Shown: positions 16,930 to 25,367 of the stretch, piece after piece | How the letters are laid out: the number at the start of each line of letters is the position of its first letter | How positions within the stretch are numbered: the stretch's first letter is position 1 | DNA from: Thomasclavelia spiroformis | GTDB taxonomy: Bacteria > Bacillota_I > Bacilli_A > Erysipelotrichales > Coprobacillaceae | Assembly (NCBI GenBank): GCA_016901755.1 | Contig: JACJKV010000019.1 | Coordinates: 1 to 53,886 of the forward strand | Direction of reading: 5' to 3' | DNA: 53,886 nt | The notes under the pieces: generated by a model | Told to the model about the DNA's origin: nothing | The model's input: the letters and a program-made list of their open reading frames with translations, nothing else | The model's database searches: none | Position numbers and translations under genes: made by a program

Positions 16930-17279
16930 TATGACCTCGGTTTAAAGAATACTGCAATCAAAAAAGCAAATAGCACAGCTGAAGAAATCCCTGCTGCAGT
17001 CAGATCAAACATTCCCATTGATAAACCAAAAATGCCATATTCCTGTGTCATATGCATTGCACCATGCATTAAAGAATGTCCAAAACTGGTAATTGGCAAC
17101 AGTGCTCCTGCATGAAAAATATCAACCAGGCGATCATAAAAATGAAAGAGATCCAAAAAAGCACCTATAACCACAAAACTGCAGGTAATGTGTCCTGGTG
17201 TCAGCTTGGTATAGTCATATAACAGCTGTGCCAGCAAACAGACAAAGCCACAGAAAACAAAAGCCAGGATATAATTCAT
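16929..17279 (-). CDS. spoVAE: Stage V sporulation protein AE (SpoVAEb)
   Basis: Small membrane subunit (116 residues, about four helices) of the channel that moves dipicolinic acid into and out of the spore. The family phrase 'PGHITCSFVVIGAFLDLFHFYD' and 'HAGALLPITSFGHSLMHGAM' are present. It overlaps spoVAD by 4 bases (ATGA) and touches spoVAF. Related in fold and sequence to SpoVAC. Confidence 0.95.
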   Translation of the reverse strand: MNYILAFVFCGFVCLLAQLLYDYTKLTPGHITCSFVVIGAFLDLFHFYDRLVDIFHAGALLPITSFGHSLMHGAMHMTQEYGIFGLSMGMFDLTAAGISSAVLFAFLIAVFFKPRS

Positions 17280-18280
17280 GTTACTACCTCCAGGGCATAG
17301 CCATGACTGACACAGGGAATCGATAGTTTCTGATTGGTCATCACCGGATTCAAAAGCGCTCCGGTTGTTAAAAACAGAACCCGCTGATAACGACCTTTCA
17401 GCATTTGTTTTACTATATAGCCAAAACTGACTAATGCCGAACAGACGGGTCCACTGCCTCCCTGATAAACAGGCTGATGGTCATCGTAAAGCAGACAGCC
17501 ACAGTCATCATATGCTTTATATTTTAAGTGCGCATCGTTCAGTAAAGATTCCATGATTTTCTTTCCATAGTGAGATAAATCTCCGGTTAGAATCAGATCA
17601 TAATAAGTACCATCAATGCCCAAATCTTTCATATGCTGCTGATAAGTATCAAAAGCTGCTGGCGCCATAGCTCTACCCATATCATTGGCATCATACTGAT
17701 GTAGATCAATCACTTTTCCCAAAGTAACAGACTTGACCCTGATTTTAGATTGCTGTCCATTAAGACAGACAGCACAGCTGCCTGTTGCTGTAAAAGTCGT
17801 CGTATTTCTTCGCTGAATACCATATTCCAAAGGATATCTGAACTGTCTTTCCGCTGTTGCATTATGTGAGACAGTACAGGCAACAGTTCTTTCAAGATAC
17901 CGACTTTCGATCATTATTGCGGCATTAAATAACGCCAGTCCCATCGTTGCACAGGCACTGTATAAGCCAATAAACGGTTTATTTAAAGCGGGGGCCAGAT
18001 AATAACTGGCTGCCAGCTGATTATTCAGATCACCGCCAAAATAAAGATCAATATCCTCTTTTTTTAGCTTGCCCTTGCGTAAACATACGCTAATGGCATC
18101 ATTAAGCATTTCTATTTCTGCCTGTTCAAAACTGCTGTTGCCATGATAATGATCTGGATAAAACTTATCAAAATAGCAGCCCAGTGGACCTAAATGTTCT
18201 AAAGGTCCAGCACAGGTTCCAATACTTTCAATAAAAACATGATCAAAGATCATGCTATGACCAGAAAAATGACACGACAT
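17276..18280 (-). CDS. spoVAD: Stage V sporulation protein AD
   Basis: Thiolase-fold protein that binds dipicolinic acid and works with SpoVAC and SpoVAE. The 334-residue sequence follows B. subtilis SpoVAD closely: VFIESIGTCAGP, LYFGGDLNNQLAASYYLAP, LYSACATMGLAL with the fold's Cys position, SHNATAERQFRYPLEYG, GRVIDLHQYDANDMGRAMAPAAFDT-like region and ILTGDLSHYG. It overlaps the end of spoVAC by 26 bases. Expected to be expressed in the forespore under sigma-G. Confidence 0.97.
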   Translation of the reverse strand: MSCHFSGHSMIFDHVFIESIGTCAGPLEHLGPLGCYFDKFYPDHYHGNSSFEQAEIEMLNDAISVCLRKGKLKKEDIDLYFGGDLNNQLAASYYLAPALNKPFIGLYSACATMGLALFNAAIMIESRYLERTVACTVSHNATAERQFRYPLEYGIQRRNTTTFTATGSCAVCLNGQQSKIRVKSVTLGKVIDLHQYDANDMGRAMAPAAFDTYQQHMKDLGIDGTYYDLILTGDLSHYGKKIMESLLNDAHLKYKAYDDCGCLLYDDHQPVYQGGSGPVCSALVSFGYIVKQMLKGRYQRVLFLTTGALLNPVMTNQKLSIPCVSHGYALEVVT

Positions 18281-18701
18281 AACGCAACCCTCCTAAGATA
18301 AAAGAAGCAACAATGCCAAACGTTATAACTGCGCCCCCTAATTTAAAAATACTGGCGCCAATTCCCGTAACCAGTCCTTCACTTTTCCCTTCCAGGGCAC
18401 AGGAAGTCATGGCATTAGAAAAACCCGTGATCGGTATAAACGTTCCGGCTCCCCCGATATCGGCAATACGGTCATAAATACCCATTCCAGTCAAAACAGC
18501 CGCTATCAGAATCAGCGTAATGATCATTATGGGTCCTGCTTCTTTTTCACTGATTGAAAAAATATACTGATACAGTTCTAAAAAAAACTGTCCTGTCATA
18601 CCAATGCTGCCACCAAATAAAAAAGCATTCGCAGCATTTTTTAACACTCGCCTAGGTGGTTTTAATCTGTCAGCGAGCTGATTATACTTATGTTCATCCA
18701 T
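18255..18701 (-). CDS. spoVAC: Stage V sporulation protein AC
   Basis: Membrane channel subunit of the SpoVA complex, about 148 residues; in B. subtilis SpoVAC acts as a mechanosensitive channel for dipicolinic acid. 'KPPRRVLKNAANAFLFGGSIGMTGQFFLELYQ' and 'GAGTFIPITGFSNAMTSCALE' are family hallmarks. The start at 18701 has a perfect ribosome site (GGAGG, seven bases); the frame open to 18758 would run into the upstream terminator. First gene of a reduced operon: spoVAA, spoVAB and spoVAEa are absent, as in many clostridia. Only a weak sigma-G-like match precedes it. Confidence 0.95.
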   Translation of the reverse strand: MDEHKYNQLADRLKPPRRVLKNAANAFLFGGSIGMTGQFFLELYQYIFSISEKEAGPIMIITLILIAAVLTGMGIYDRIADIGGAGTFIPITGFSNAMTSCALEGKSEGLVTGIGASIFKLGGAVITFGIVASFILGGLRYVVSFFWS

Positions 18702-18743
18702 ATAACATCCTCCATATATAGGATAACCAATTCTCATTTGTAT

Positions 18744-18777
18744 AAACAAAAAAACCACAACAGTAAACTGTTATGGT
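18744..18777 (-). terminator. Terminator of the folT-like gene
   Basis: On the minus strand ACCATAACAG / CTGTTGTGGT (one mismatch, 4-base loop) then TTTTTTTG. It separates folT from the spoVA operon. Confidence 0.8.
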
Positions 18778-18783
18778 CAAAAT

Positions 18784-19587
18784 CTATTTTAATACACGAC
18801 GTGTAATATTATACATAGTATATACTATCAGAATATTGACAGGTATCATGACACAGGCTTTTAAGACCCTGACAAACTGTGAAGCAAAAAAAGGAATACC
18901 ATACATCACTTCCAGCCAGTACGGTGTCATGAAAAATGTAACGATCAGTTCAATACTGACAACTGATAAAACACAAATGTTAAAAATATCTCCTTCATCA
19001 GCATTTAATCTTTTTTCAAAAAATGTCATAAAAACAAGTAAGACAGTCATCATGACAATAATGATTGCCAATATGATCATTTTGATCGATAATGAAACTT
19101 CATACTGCTGTGAAGAAATCATAACCGTATCTAAGCTCCATATATAAATACAGGCGCTGAATGCAATGACAGCCATGATTATTTTAATCACGTATTTTAA
19201 TATCTGATTCCTGTTTTTAAATAAATATTTCTTGATCATACAGGGAATCAGGGTCTGTAATACCGCATTCAAAGTAAATCCTAAAAAAGGAAAACCACCT
19301 GAAAAAGCTAACACCAGCCCTAAGGCATCAACGGCTATAGCGACAATAAAACAATATCCTGGCTGCATGGTCAAACCAGCTAATATTAAAGGTAATACTT
19401 CAAAAGTCACTTTCAGACTGGGTAAACCTAAAAATGGAACCATGATGGCCAGTCTTTTTAAAATAATAGCTAAAATGATAAACAAGGCACCTAAAGTCAC
19501 CTGTCTAACATCATTTTTAATTGGATATCGATAAAAAACGAATATCCCAATCAAAACAATAACAACTCCCAAAATAATCTGAATCAT
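18784..19587 (-). CDS. ECF transporter S component, folate type (FolT-like)
   Basis: Substrate-binding membrane subunit of an energy-coupling-factor vitamin transporter; it needs the shared EcfA/A'/T module encoded elsewhere. About six helices. The segment LPSLKVTFEVLPLILAGLTMQPG followed by 'GGFPFLGFTLNAVLQTLIP' is the pattern of folate S components. The neighbour folC (folylpolyglutamate synthase) supports folate as substrate, since polyglutamylation traps imported folate. At 267 residues it is longer than a usual S component, with extra N-terminal and central parts. The ATG at 19587 has no ribosome site; a TTG 36 bases later with GGGAG before it is an alternative. The leader holds three tandem repeats. 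Confidence 0.8.
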   Translation of the reverse strand: MIQIILGVVIVLIGIFVFYRYPIKNDVRQVTLGALFIILAIILKRLAIMVPFLGLPSLKVTFEVLPLILAGLTMQPGYCFIVAIAVDALGLVLAFSGGFPFLGFTLNAVLQTLIPCMIKKYLFKNRNQILKYVIKIIMAVIAFSACIYIWSLDTVMISSQQYEVSLSIKMIILAIIIVMMTVLLVFMTFFEKRLNADEGDIFNICVLSVVSIELIVTFFMTPYWLEVMYGIPFFASQFVRVLKACVMIPVNILIVYTMYNITRRVLK

Positions 19588-19618
19588 CGTTTTTGATTGC
19601 TACTTAATAAATCAATCG

Positions 19619-19814
19619 TTCCTGCTTCGTCCTCTTTGCTAGTCCACAGGCGTTAATTCCGGCAGTACCGTACACATGTTTCTTCCTGCTTCATCCTCTT
19701 TGCTAGTCCACAGGCGTTAATTCCGATATAAAACCGTACATATGCTTATTCCCGCTTCATCCTCTTGCTAGTCCACGGGCGTTAATTCCGATATAAAACC
19801 GTACACAATTGCTA
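19619..19814 (-). repeat. Three tandem copies of a ~65-base element between folC and folT
   Basis: Copies at 19619-19682, 19683-19748 and 19749-19814 (64, 66 and 66 bases). Core on the minus strand: CGGAATTAACGCC then GTGGACTAGCAA then GAGGAYGAAGC. Two core flanks change together: GCCTG with CAGG in two copies, GCCCG with CGGG in the third, which fits a conserved RNA stem. It fills the 261-base gap after folC and before folT, so in the sense direction it would be in the folC-folT mRNA or the folT leader. It is not a CRISPR (only three copies, no spacers) and does not match the THF, ZTP or preQ1 riboswitch patterns I know. Confidence 0.85.
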
Positions 19815-19848
19815 CAAAAGTAGACTCTCCTTTCTTTAAAATATCAGT

Positions 19849-21474
19849 CTAGAAATGACATCCGCATTTATTCTGCAAATATAATCTCACCTGCGAAATA
19901 AAATAAAGTGAGCCTGTAATCAGTAATGTTCCCTGATGATCGATTGCTTCATCAATCGCTTTTTGAAAATCAGGTTCCACTTTAACAGGATAATCCTTCG
20001 CTAAAAGCTGAGCTTTCTGCGCACGTGGATGTTCAAATTCACAGACAGTAATATCATACGTCAATTCCATTAATCTTTCAATCATATAATCAGTATCTTT
20101 GTCTTTTAATGCCGAAAAAATAATTTTTAAATCATGAAATTTACGGGCAGCTCGATACAATTCATCGATTCCCTCACGATTATGAGCTCCATCAACGATA
20201 ATCAACGGATCATCACGCAGTTTTTCAAAACGTCCAGCCCATTTAGCTTCAAAAATCCCATATATCAAATCATCATCACTAAAATCAATATCACCTTTAT
20301 TTTTAAGATATAACAGTGTTTCTATAGCTAAAGCACTATTTTTTATTTGATACAATGCCGGTGAATTTAAAACAATATTATAATCACGATAAGTATATTT
20401 AACATTTTCTCCATCCTGGATATCATGAATACGCTCAACTCGCAAAAACTGACTGTGATGTTTTTCACAGGCATCCCTGAAAATATCAAGACATTCCTGT
20501 TTATCTTCTCCTGATATAAAATCAACACCATCTTTGATAATACCCGCTTTGGCCATGGCTATACTTTCATAACTGTTACCTAAATATTCGATATGATCCA
20601 TGCCAATATTAGTATTCACTGCAACGAGTGGATAAATAATATTGGTAGCATCCAGACTGCCTCCCAAACCCACTTCAAAAAGGGCAATATCAACCTGCTG
20701 ATGCAGATAATACATGATAGCTATGAATACTTCGATTTCAAACAAAGAAATTTCATGTTCCAGCCATTGATCTACATAACGATTCGCTATTTCAACAAAA
20801 AAATGTGAATCAATATTAATATCATTCACTCTTATGACATCTAATCTTGTCACCAGTGCAGGCGAAGTAAAAGTTCCAACACGATAGCCAGCTTTTATAA
20901 GAACCTGCTTGATGTAATTCGTCGTCGATCCTTTCCCATTAGTCCCACCAATATGTATACATTTTAAAGCCAGCTGAACATCAGCCATATAATGCATAAA
21001 ATTCTGAAAATTTTCTAAACTGTAAACCCTGTCTTTTTGACTGTTAATAAAATCATACACTTCTTCATAACTATGAAAACGCTGTTGAACAGCTCTTTTT
21101 TTAATCAGCATTACTGACTGGCTGTCATCTATAAATCCATATTCCCGAAAAAGTTGTTCATATTCATTGTCATGAACTTTTAAATCATCGATACATAATT
21201 TTTCAACCGTCGATAATAAAGCATTAAAGATCTGCTTGCTGTTGAAACTGTCATCAAGCCACAAATCATAAATAAAAGCCGTTTTCATGTGAAAACTGAT
21301 ATATCCAGCAATAGTATGAGAGTGCATACATAAATAGGTTATCACCGCAGGATCTTCAAAAAATTCCTCCTGATCACTATAATAAATATGATTTTTCTGT
21401 TCATCTGCTATATCATGATGCGATAAAGCCGTTACCTTTTTGATCATTTTCTGATCTAATAATCTGATTTCCAT
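19849..21474 (-). CDS. folC: Folylpolyglutamate synthase / dihydrofolate synthase with an extra N-terminal domain
   Basis: Adds glutamate to folates (and possibly to dihydropteroate), retaining them in the cell. The Mur-ligase-type core begins near residue 130 with 'YEEVYDFINSQ', the P-loop IHIGGTNGKGSTTNYIKQVL near 170-190, TFTSPALVTRLDVIRVND, FEVGLGGSLDATN, and the C-terminal VDGAHNREGIDEL. The core alone is about 410 residues, a normal FolC. The preceding 128 residues (MEIRLLDQKMIKKVTALS... AGYISFHMKTAFIYDLWLDDSF... YGFIDDSQSVMLIKK) look like a degenerate GNAT acetyltransferase fold without the usual acetyl-CoA loop. CAGGTGAT precedes the ATG. Confidence 0.92.
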   Translation of the reverse strand: MEIRLLDQKMIKKVTALSHHDIADEQKNHIYYSDQEEFFEDPAVITYLCMHSHTIAGYISFHMKTAFIYDLWLDDSFNSKQIFNALLSTVEKLCIDDLKVHDNEYEQLFREYGFIDDSQSVMLIKKRAVQQRFHSYEEVYDFINSQKDRVYSLENFQNFMHYMADVQLALKCIHIGGTNGKGSTTNYIKQVLIKAGYRVGTFTSPALVTRLDVIRVNDINIDSHFFVEIANRYVDQWLEHEISLFEIEVFIAIMYYLHQQVDIALFEVGLGGSLDATNIIYPLVAVNTNIGMDHIEYLGNSYESIAMAKAGIIKDGVDFISGEDKQECLDIFRDACEKHHSQFLRVERIHDIQDGENVKYTYRDYNIVLNSPALYQIKNSALAIETLLYLKNKGDIDFSDDDLIYGIFEAKWAGRFEKLRDDPLIIVDGAHNREGIDELYRAARKFHDLKIIFSALKDKDTDYMIERLMELTYDITVCEFEHPRAQKAQLLAKDYPVKVEPDFQKAIDEAIDHQGTLLITGSLYFISQVRLYLQNKCGCHF

Positions 21475-21503
21475 AATATCACCTGAAATAATTATAATCT
21501 ATA

Positions 21504-21538
21504 ATATAAAAAGGACAATACTCTTGTCCTTTTTATAT
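21504..21538 (-). terminator. Terminator of the darA operon
   Basis: A 15-bp stem (ATATAAAAAGGACAA and its complement) with a 5-base loop, T-rich on both sides. It ends the FAD enzyme-mntP-dgt-darA transcript and insulates folC. Confidence 0.9.
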
Positions 21539-21864
21539 TAGAATTTTTCAAATTGTTCGATATCTAATACGAAAACAGTTGCTCCCCCTACCATAACATC
21601 AACCATGATTGGAGCAAAAAATTCTCCCATTTCTGTAGGTGAAACTGTTGGTTCTTTTTCAATTCGTTTTTTTGAATTTTCTTTAATTATCTCCAAAGCT
21701 TTTTCAACTTTATCATTATCAGTTCCAATAAAGAATGTTGTATTTCCTTTTTTTAGAAATCCACCTGTTGTTGATAACTTTGTTACAAAATATCCTGATT
21801 TTGTAAGTGATGTCTGTACCGCTGTACTGTCATCAGAATTAACAATAGCAATGATTAACTTCAT
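21538..21864 (-). CDS. darA: Cyclic-di-AMP receptor, PII-like (DarA/PstA)
   Basis: Small cytosolic trimeric protein (108 residues) that binds cyclic-di-AMP. The N-terminus MKLIIAIVNSDDS, the 'LSTTGGFLKKGNTTFFIGTD' segment and the C-terminal VGGATVFVLDIEQFEKF match the family along its whole length. Last gene of a four-gene unit with a dGTPase-like gene, mntP and an FAD enzyme. Targets of this receptor are not settled. Confidence 0.95.
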   Translation of the reverse strand: MKLIIAIVNSDDSTAVQTSLTKSGYFVTKLSTTGGFLKKGNTTFFIGTDNDKVEKALEIIKENSKKRIEKEPTVSPTEMGEFFAPIMVDVMVGGATVFVLDIEQFEKF

Positions 21865-21893
21865 AACAAAACCTCCTTACTTATATTTCTATT

Positions 21894-23090
21894 TTACCCC
21901 TTTTCTAAAAATAATGAAAGCTTTTCACCATGTAAGATTGGTAAAAATCTTCTTTGATAGTCATTAAGCAGATAAGTATCTGTTTTCATTGACAGATAAT
22001 CACTGACAATCAATGCTGGAGTAGTTTGCTGGTAGGTAGTTTCCATCTTATCGACAAATTGAACAATTGGCGAATGAGGATTACCACTTAACAGCTCATC
22101 CATATAAACATCATACAGTTCTTTGACCATACGTTCCAGCTTTTGATTTTCACGCTGTAAAATGGGATGCTGATGTACTTTCTGACCAAGAAAATCCAAT
22201 AGCGATGCCAAAGCATGATAAACTTCTTGAGAAAAAATAAGATAAGGCTGATTATAGCTGTGAATCATCAAATCCCCAATCAGTTTATTCATTATTGATT
22301 TATTGTTATTACCTAATACATTGACAACATCATCTGGCAAGTCTTCTCCCTGAATAATTCCTACTGACATGGCATCTTCGATATCTTTGCCAATATAGGA
22401 TATAATATCGGAAATACGAACAACACATCCTTCCAAGGTCATCGGTCTTAACTTTAAACTGGCATCTTTTTGATACCAGCAGTCATGATATTCCTGCCAG
22501 AACTGTTGTCTTGTTTTTTGATAATCAGGTTCATATTTGCGCTCTAAAAGCTCACCATTATGACAAAGCATGGCATCTAAGACCTGTAATGAAACATTAT
22601 AGCCAATTCCTTTTCTTTCTAAAAACAGAATATTTCTGACACTGTTGGCATGATGACAGAAAAAGCCAAAATTCTGTTCCTGAAGCTTTTCATTCAAAGC
22701 TTTTTCACCAACATGGCCATATGGTGCATGTCCCAGATCATGACCTAAAGCTGCTGCTTCCAGCAAATCGAGATTCAGATTCAGTCCCCTGCCAATTTGT
22801 CGGGCAATACGGGAAACCCATTGGACATGAATAGCACGTTTGGAAATATGGGTACTTTGAAAAAAAGACAATGCCTGAGTCTTATCACCATAACGCCGGT
22901 AAGCTTTACTGTAGAGAATACGGTCGATATCTTCTTCAAAGGGCCAGCGAATATCAAATTCATCATGTATTTTTTCTTGACTGTGAATATGCATATATTG
23001 AGCATTTTTACAGGCATAAGGCGACAATAAGCTATCATATTCTTTTGTTTTCTTTAAAATATTCTTGATAATCATTTCTTCTTCTTTCAT
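21894..23090 (-). CDS. Deoxyguanosinetriphosphate triphosphohydrolase-like HD protein
   Basis: HD-domain enzyme of the dGTPase family, about 398 residues, expected to hydrolyse dNTPs to deoxynucleoside and tripolyphosphate. The early segment RILYSKAYRRYGDKTQALSF contains the family Arg pair and substrate region. The metal site comes from H...HD: 'AAALGHDLGHAPYGHVGEKAL', and later 'RISDIISYIGKDIEDA' supplies the last Asp. The start at 23090 has AGAGG eight bases before; the frame to 23120 would enter mntP. Gaps of 13 and 29 bases to its neighbours suggest one operon. Confidence 0.9.
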   Translation of the reverse strand: MKEEEMIIKNILKKTKEYDSLLSPYACKNAQYMHIHSQEKIHDEFDIRWPFEEDIDRILYSKAYRRYGDKTQALSFFQSTHISKRAIHVQWVSRIARQIGRGLNLNLDLLEAAALGHDLGHAPYGHVGEKALNEKLQEQNFGFFCHHANSVRNILFLERKGIGYNVSLQVLDAMLCHNGELLERKYEPDYQKTRQQFWQEYHDCWYQKDASLKLRPMTLEGCVVRISDIISYIGKDIEDAMSVGIIQGEDLPDDVVNVLGNNNKSIMNKLIGDLMIHSYNQPYLIFSQEVYHALASLLDFLGQKVHQHPILQRENQKLERMVKELYDVYMDELLSGNPHSPIVQFVDKMETTYQQTTPALIVSDYLSMKTDTYLLNDYQRRFLPILHGEKLSLFLEKG

Positions 23091-23103
23091 AAAATTACCT
23101 CTT

Positions 23104-23652
23104 TCAACCAAGATGTTCACTGAGGATTCGAATCGCCATGATCATTAAAACAATACCGCCACCAAAATAAGCCGGCCTTTGAAATTTTTCTCCCAAATAC
23201 CCACCAATATACAATGCCAGAAAACATAGTCCAAAAGTCACTCCGCCAATAAGCAGACATGCCAGCGATAACCTGACATTCAAAAAAGCAAAAGTCACAC
23301 CTATGGCAAAAGCATCTATGCTCGTTGCTAAAGCCAGCATTGTTAAATCCAGCCAATGAAGACTGCCTGATACATCTTCATCATTAAAGGCATCCCTGAT
23401 CATCGAAAAACCGATAACCAGCAAAAAGATAAAAGCAATATAATGATCAATTTTTCTGATATAGCCAGAAAAGATACTGCCTAAATAATAACCACCTACT
23501 GGCATCAGCGATTGAAACAGACCAAAATAAAAAGCGATGGAAAAGCGCCTGATATGTCCCATATGATGAATGGTCATGCCATACATCATTGATACTGTAA
23601 AAGCGTCCATCGCCAAAGATAATGCAATCAAAACAAGTTCCCAAAATGACAT
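23104..23652 (-). CDS. mntP: Manganese efflux pump MntP
   Basis: Six-helix membrane exporter of Mn2+, 182 residues. Two internal repeats carry the conserved acidic sites: LALSLAMDAFTVSMMYG near the N-terminus and ALATSIDAFAIGVTFAF in the middle. No Mn riboswitch (yybP-ykoY type) can sit directly before it, because the upstream gene ends only 3 bases away; regulation must be at operon level. Confidence 0.93.
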   Translation of the reverse strand: MSFWELVLIALSLAMDAFTVSMMYGMTIHHMGHIRRFSIAFYFGLFQSLMPVGGYYLGSIFSGYIRKIDHYIAFIFLLVIGFSMIRDAFNDEDVSGSLHWLDLTMLALATSIDAFAIGVTFAFLNVRLSLACLLIGGVTFGLCFLALYIGGYLGEKFQRPAYFGGGIVLMIMAIRILSEHLG

Positions 23653-23655
23653 TCA

Positions 23656-25218
23656 TCATTCTCCTTTTACCAGCATCTCACTGCATTTCAAACCATCAAT
23701 AGCACTTGACATGATTCCACCGGCATAACCAGCACCTTCACCGATAGGATAAATGCCCTGGATATTGCTTTCCATGCGGGAATTACGGGCAAATCTGACC
23801 GGTGCACTGCTTCGTGACTCAACTCCCAGCAAAGTAGCATTGGTGGTAAAACCATCAATTTTCTGATTCATGAGTTCTAATCCTTCTTTGATATTTATAT
23901 TCAGTTCATCAGAAAATAATGCATTCAAATTAGCTGATTTTGTTCTTTCTACACTTGTTTTAATCAGTTCCTGACTGATACAGTTGTTAAAATAATCTTC
24001 TATTTTCTGAACTGGAACACTGTAATCCTGTCCCCCTAAAATAAAGGCTTTATTTTCCAGTTCGCGTTGAAAATGCATTCCTGCTAAAGGATGATCACTG
24101 CCAAAATCATGCTGATCAACCGTCACCAGAATAGCACTATTAGCAAACTCGTGATCGCGTCGGTAATTTGACATACCATTGACACAAATTCGATTCTCTT
24201 CACTGGAAGCGTTCATCACATATCCTCCAGGACACATGCAGAAGGTATAAACCCCTCGATGACAGGAAGTATGCACTGCCAGTTTATAATCCGCAGCCGA
24301 CAAAGCTGGATGACGATAAAACCTGCCATATTGATGTTTATTGATAAACTCCTGAGCATGTTCAATTCTCATTCCTACAGCAAAAGGTTTCTGTTCAATC
24401 TTCAGTCCTCTTCTGTAAAGCATTTCATAAGTTTCACGAGAACTGTGACCGATGGCTAAAACCAGCTGATCAACAGCCATCGTTATTTCCTGACCCTGTT
24501 TTTCTAACACGACAGATTGAAGCTGATCGTTTTCAATCACGACATCTGTCAGGCGAGTTTCAAACCAGACTTCACTGCCGGCAGCAATCATAGCTTCTCT
24601 CATATTTTTGACTACATTGATCAATACATCTGTGCCCACATGTGGCTTGTTGAGATATAAAATATCCTCATGCGCTCCAAAATGTACAAATGTTTCTAAG
24701 ACAAATCTTTTTCGCTCATCCTTGATTCCGGTTGTCAGCTTGCCATCAGAAAAAGTCCCTGCTCCTCCTTCACCGAACTGGACATTGCTGTAGGGATCCA
24801 GCTTTCCAGTATGATGGAAACTGTTGACATCCTGCTGACGACGATCAACATCTTTACCTTGTTCAATCAGAATCACCTTTTGACCACTGCGGGTTAGATT
24901 ATAGGCACAGAATAATCCCGCAGGCCCACTGCCTACGATCATCACCGTCTTATGATGCGGCTGCAAAAGCGGGTAATCATAAGGTTTTACGATACTTAAC
25001 TGACTTTTAGGATGGGTTTTGATAACCTGCTGTTCATCATCAGTTTCAAAGGTAAATGCACAGTGAAAATGAACTTTATTCTTTCTTCTGGCATCTACTG
25101 CTTTTTGTACCAGTTTTACATTCCTGATCTGCGATAAACGCATATTTAATCGATTAGCTATCACTTTACGATAATTCTGTTCATCTAATGAAATATCTAT
25201 ATTACTGATTTTTAACAT
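23656..25218 (-). CDS. FAD-dependent oxidoreductase, COG2509 type
   Basis: Predicted FAD dehydrogenase of about 520 residues, function unknown. The N-terminal 90 residues form a small RNA-binding-like domain seen in this family (LSQIRNVKLVQKAVDARRKNKVHFHCAFTFE). The Rossmann motif GSGPAGLFCAYNLTRSG lies near 95-111, followed by the signature SNVQFGEGGAGTFSDGKLTTG and a C-terminal 'YPIGEGAGYAGGIMSSAIDGLK'. The start at 25218 has GGAGGAAAAC before it; the open frame to 25299 lacks support. It leads the unit mntP-dgt-darA. Confidence 0.88.
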   Translation of the reverse strand: MLKISNIDISLDEQNYRKVIANRLNMRLSQIRNVKLVQKAVDARRKNKVHFHCAFTFETDDEQQVIKTHPKSQLSIVKPYDYPLLQPHHKTVMIVGSGPAGLFCAYNLTRSGQKVILIEQGKDVDRRQQDVNSFHHTGKLDPYSNVQFGEGGAGTFSDGKLTTGIKDERKRFVLETFVHFGAHEDILYLNKPHVGTDVLINVVKNMREAMIAAGSEVWFETRLTDVVIENDQLQSVVLEKQGQEITMAVDQLVLAIGHSSRETYEMLYRRGLKIEQKPFAVGMRIEHAQEFINKHQYGRFYRHPALSAADYKLAVHTSCHRGVYTFCMCPGGYVMNASSEENRICVNGMSNYRRDHEFANSAILVTVDQHDFGSDHPLAGMHFQRELENKAFILGGQDYSVPVQKIEDYFNNCISQELIKTSVERTKSANLNALFSDELNINIKEGLELMNQKIDGFTTNATLLGVESRSSAPVRFARNSRMESNIQGIYPIGEGAGYAGGIMSSAIDGLKCSEMLVKGE

Positions 25219-25367
25219 GTTTTCCTCCATTTCCATCTGCCTTGGTCGGCTGAACACAAATATGTGATTAAAATCTATGTTTGTTATTAATCTAAACAAA
25301 TTTAGAATATGACTATGTGATTTGTTTTTTTCGTAAGCAATATAAATATTTTATATATTTTTTTCTA

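Noticed and set aside
19619-19814. CRISPR array
   Set aside because: Only three units, the whole unit is repeated without unique spacers, and no cas genes are near.
19588-19848. THF riboswitch of folT
   Set aside because: GGAGAG occurs at the start of the region on the minus strand, but the closing stem and the known core order are absent, and the conserved parts come in three copies.
23117-23356. Alternative minus-strand frame inside mntP
   Set aside because: Overlaps conserved mntP codons in another phase; no independent signal.
23653-23700. Mn-responsive riboswitch before mntP
   Set aside because: Only three bases separate mntP from the upstream gene, leaving no room for a leader.
25219-25367. 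Regulatory element in the gap between the two FAD enzyme genes
   Set aside because: Only a short TTTGTT/AACAAA inverted repeat in AT-rich DNA; not distinguishable from chance.
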